From the NCBI GenBank assembly GCA_964020975.1, contig OZ026619.1, positions 98,445,148 to 98,509,147 of the forward strand: a stretch of 64,000 nucleotides of DNA. Reading direction: 5' to 3'. The position numbers were made by a program, and so were the translations under genes. Shown piece by piece: positions 63,661-64,000 of the stretch. Position 1 is the first letter of the stretch. Each line of letters starts with the position of its first letter. A model generated the notes under the pieces. The model saw only the letters and a program-made list of their open reading frames with translations. It ran no database searches and was not told the origin of the DNA. This DNA is from Hermodice carunculata. Lineage: Eukaryota > Annelida > Polychaeta > Eunicida > Amphinomidae.

Positions 63661-63858
63661 AACGACAAGGTTTCGGTCTACCAGCGCGCAGCAGACAACG
63701 GTCTTGGCGTCGTGAACATATCCTACATTACGCTGGAGTCAGTAGGCTTCCCAGGCGTTGATCTGCTTTTATGCTGCATCAACGGCAGTCGTTTGCCCCA
63801 TGCTTGCTATGTCCCTCATATCAACCATCCTCATTCAAGATGTTCTTGGTGAAATAAA
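63661..63858 (+). CDS. candidate 3'-terminal coding exon
   Basis: A strong acceptor (pyrimidine-rich CTTCCTTCCCCACC, then TTCATATCCAG ending at 63660) opens a segment whose GC content is far above the surroundings. One frame stays open for 63 codons from the first base: NDKVSVYQRAADNGLG, then VNISYITLESVGFPGVDLLL and HACYVPHINHPHSRCSW, with TGA at 63850-63852 and AATAAA overlapping it at 63853. The arrangement fits the last exon of a protein-coding gene, but the product is not recognised and a stop directly beside a poly-A signal is unusual. A second frame is open for about 33 codons, so a non-coding exon is possible. Confidence 0.3.
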
Positions 63859-64000
63859 AAAAAATGAAAACTATAAATTTGTGCTGCACATTTTTGTGGC
63901 TGGTTTGAGACCCGAGGGGTGAAATACATTGAGAAATTCAAAATGTTTGATTACGATAAGATGACAGATAATTTTGTAAGACTAAACACTGGTAAGACGT

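Overview
The window reads as intergenic or intronic DNA from an animal nuclear genome, most likely a marine invertebrate (a lophotrochozoan or invertebrate deuterostome; the sequence does not decide which). The reasons are AT-rich background, very dense microsatellites, several families of minisatellites, decayed LINEs, a tRNA-derived SINE, a hAT transposase relic and short non-autonomous DNA transposons. There are no operons, no tRNA or rRNA genes and no complete host gene. Almost every open frame over 60 codons is a microsatellite, a minisatellite or the shadow of a transposon.

Layout. 0-1.1 kb: end of a hAT transposase. 1.1-6.9 kb: featureless. 6.9-7.9 kb: two minisatellites. 9.1-11.15 kb: a ~100-bp satellite broken up by (TA)n growth, a dispersed repeat (R2) and a 698-bp inverted-repeat DNA transposon with a target-site duplication. 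17.8-20.3 kb: a decayed LINE on the minus strand. 20.5 kb: possible pogo-like end. 23.1-23.4 kb: a giant trinucleotide hairpin, followed at 23.7 kb by a GC-rich patch resembling a promoter and first exon. 24.7-26.3 kb: two tandem arrays, one carrying AGGTCA direct repeats. 28.5-30.1 kb: two weak candidate exons. 31.6-33.6 kb: a retroelement tail, a foldback DNA element and two copies of repeat R1. 35-38 kb: long divergent tandem repeats. 39.9 kb: a C2H2 finger relic. 44.9-45.9 kb: a foldback element. 48.8-51 kb: a fossil SGNH-esterase domain of a retroelement and an internally repetitive block carrying the second R2 copy. 52.6-55.7 kb: R1 copies, one split by a 5'-truncated LINE, with TTGTTATAAC palindromic arrays. 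56.1-57.3 kb: a LINE C-terminus and a minisatellite. 59.1-60.1 kb: a SINE and another minisatellite. 60.6-61.1 kb: low-complexity runs. 61.9-63.0 kb: a large minisatellite. 63.66 kb: a candidate 3'-terminal exon.

No new biochemical system was found. The most informative content is the layered history of insertions (LINE into R1, R2 into a repeat block, inverted-repeat transposon into a satellite) and several repeat families that can be defined from copies inside this window alone. Host-gene calls are weak exon candidates and are labelled as such.
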